Below the pieces are notes generated by a model. That model had not been told where the DNA came from, did no database searches, and saw only the letters and a program-made list of their open reading frames with translations. A DNA stretch of 13,780 nucleotides, taken from Flavobacteriaceae bacterium (GTDB lineage: Bacteria; Bacteroidota; Bacteroidia; Flavobacteriales; Flavobacteriaceae). The stretch covers positions 1 through 13,780 of the forward strand of contig JALRDC010000136.1 in the NCBI GenBank assembly GCA_023262245.1, read 5' to 3'. Shown here piece after piece: positions 13,342 through 13,780 of the stretch. The translations under genes were made by a program, and so were the position numbers. Positions within the stretch are counted from its first letter, which is position 1; every line of letters begins with the position of its first letter.

Positions 13342-13780
13342 TTTCGTTAAATAGATTTAATTTTTGAACCCACTTTGTTTTAGTTTCAAACAAAAATAAG
13401 TCGATTAAAAGAAAAAGTAAAGCTCCAAACAAAAAAGCTTGAAAGCGGTCTTTGTAACTAACAAACTTTTTTGCTTCAAATTCTTTTTTATCCATTGCTT
13501 TTAATTGTTCCGAGACAAAATCTAAAACTGCCTGAGTGTCATTTCCATCTTGATAAGCACCATCGGTTCGTACTGCAATGGAATTGAGGACCTCTTGATT
13601 TCTTTTAGTGATAACCACTTCTCCATCAAAGTCTTTTTTATAAGATTCTACCACCCCATTTCTTTTTAAAGGAATGGGTGCTCCCTGGTCGGTCCCCACT
13701 CCAAATGTAAAAATCTTAATTCCTAAATCTGCCGCTCTTGAGGCAGCGTTCGCTGCATCTTCTGAATGATCTTCTCCATC
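13331..13780 (-). CDS. batB: BatB: von Willebrand factor A domain membrane protein, 5' part outside the window
   Basis: Only the C-terminal 149 residues are visible; the frame stays open to base 13780, so the gene begins beyond the window. The visible part starts with DGEDHSEDAA and continues to LGIKIFTFGVGT, the late part of a von Willebrand A domain. The first Asp (13778-13780) corresponds to the last metal-site (MIDAS) aspartate of such domains; the DxSxS motif would lie outside. After the VWA fold (KNGV-like loop, VVITKRNQEVLNSIA, GAYQDGNDTQAVL) comes a single membrane helix (FQAFLFGALLFLLIDLFLF) near the C-terminus. The stop overlaps the batC start by 11 bp. The order batB-batC-batD-batE supports BatB rather than BatA. 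A GTG at 13697-13699 is not the start. Further VWA and MoxR genes are expected upstream. Confidence 0.9.
   Translation of the reverse strand, partial: DGEDHSEDAANAASRAADLGIKIFTFGVGTDQGAPIPLKRNGVVESYKKDFDGEVVITKRNQEVLNSIAVRTDGAYQDGNDTQAVLDFVSEQLKAMDKKEFEAKKFVSYKDRFQAFLFGALLFLLIDLFLFETKTKWVQKLNLFNENEN

Noticed and set aside
13697..13699. GTG at 13697-13699 as a start for a 122-residue protein
   Set aside because: The frame continues upstream to the window edge with clear von Willebrand A sequence, so this is an internal valine of batB.
1..13780. Mobile element, CRISPR, tRNA/rRNA, or defence system
   Set aside because: I found no transposase or integrase motif, no direct-repeat/spacer pattern, no cloverleaf-like RNA and no defence gene; the gene content is core chromosome.

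Overview
The window looks like ordinary chromosomal DNA from a member of the Bacteroidota, most likely a flavobacterium (Flavobacteriaceae or a close relative). The evidence is lineage-typical gene content and order: acpP-fabF-rnc followed by an IPExxxVDY-family gene and pyk, and a Bat (Bacteroides aerotolerance) operon. Protein sequences are of flavobacterial type, the DNA is A+T-rich, and recognisable Shine-Dalgarno sequences are almost absent. Most genes are core housekeeping genes. I see no mobile element, CRISPR array, tRNA, rRNA, phage gene or toxin-antitoxin pair.

Layout. (1) 2-4110, plus strand: a tight run of acyl carrier protein (5' end cut off), FabF, RNase III, an IPExxxVDY-family protein and pyruvate kinase. 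Gaps are 9 nt or less, with the last genes abutting or overlapping. A terminator-like hairpin sits in the first codons of rnc. (2) 4107-6342, minus strand: DNA polymerase IV, and a lipoprotein-type isoaspartyl peptidase/asparaginase, separated by 121 nt. (3) 6474-7952, plus strand: a small four-helix membrane protein with conserved-looking histidines, then glycerol-3-phosphate dehydrogenase (gpsA), which has no ATG start. (4) 7949-9366, minus strand: pheS and an upstream 121-126-residue conserved-looking protein of unknown function. (5) 9429-9938, plus strand: a CvpA-family membrane protein. (6) 9931-13780, minus strand: batE, batD, batC and the 3' end of batB. In transcription order this is batB-batC-batD-batE, with adjacent genes overlapping or 1 nt apart.

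How the genes work together. The first block joins fatty-acid elongation (ACP and FabF) to RNA processing and the last step of glycolysis. GpsA supplies glycerol-3-phosphate for phospholipid synthesis, PheS charges tRNA-Phe, and DinB performs translesion synthesis. The Bat proteins probably form an envelope complex combining von Willebrand A, TPR and SH3-like modules; its exact role is unsettled.

The structural oddities are more notable than any single gene. All three convergent gene pairs overlap at their stop codons (4, 4 and 8 bp), leaving no room for a terminator between them. A hairpin plus T-run lies inside the rnc start region. The pyruvate kinase has the residue set expected of potassium-independent enzymes. 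Two small proteins (6474-6908 and 8986-9366) remain functionally unassigned. I did not find a convincing new multi-gene system here.
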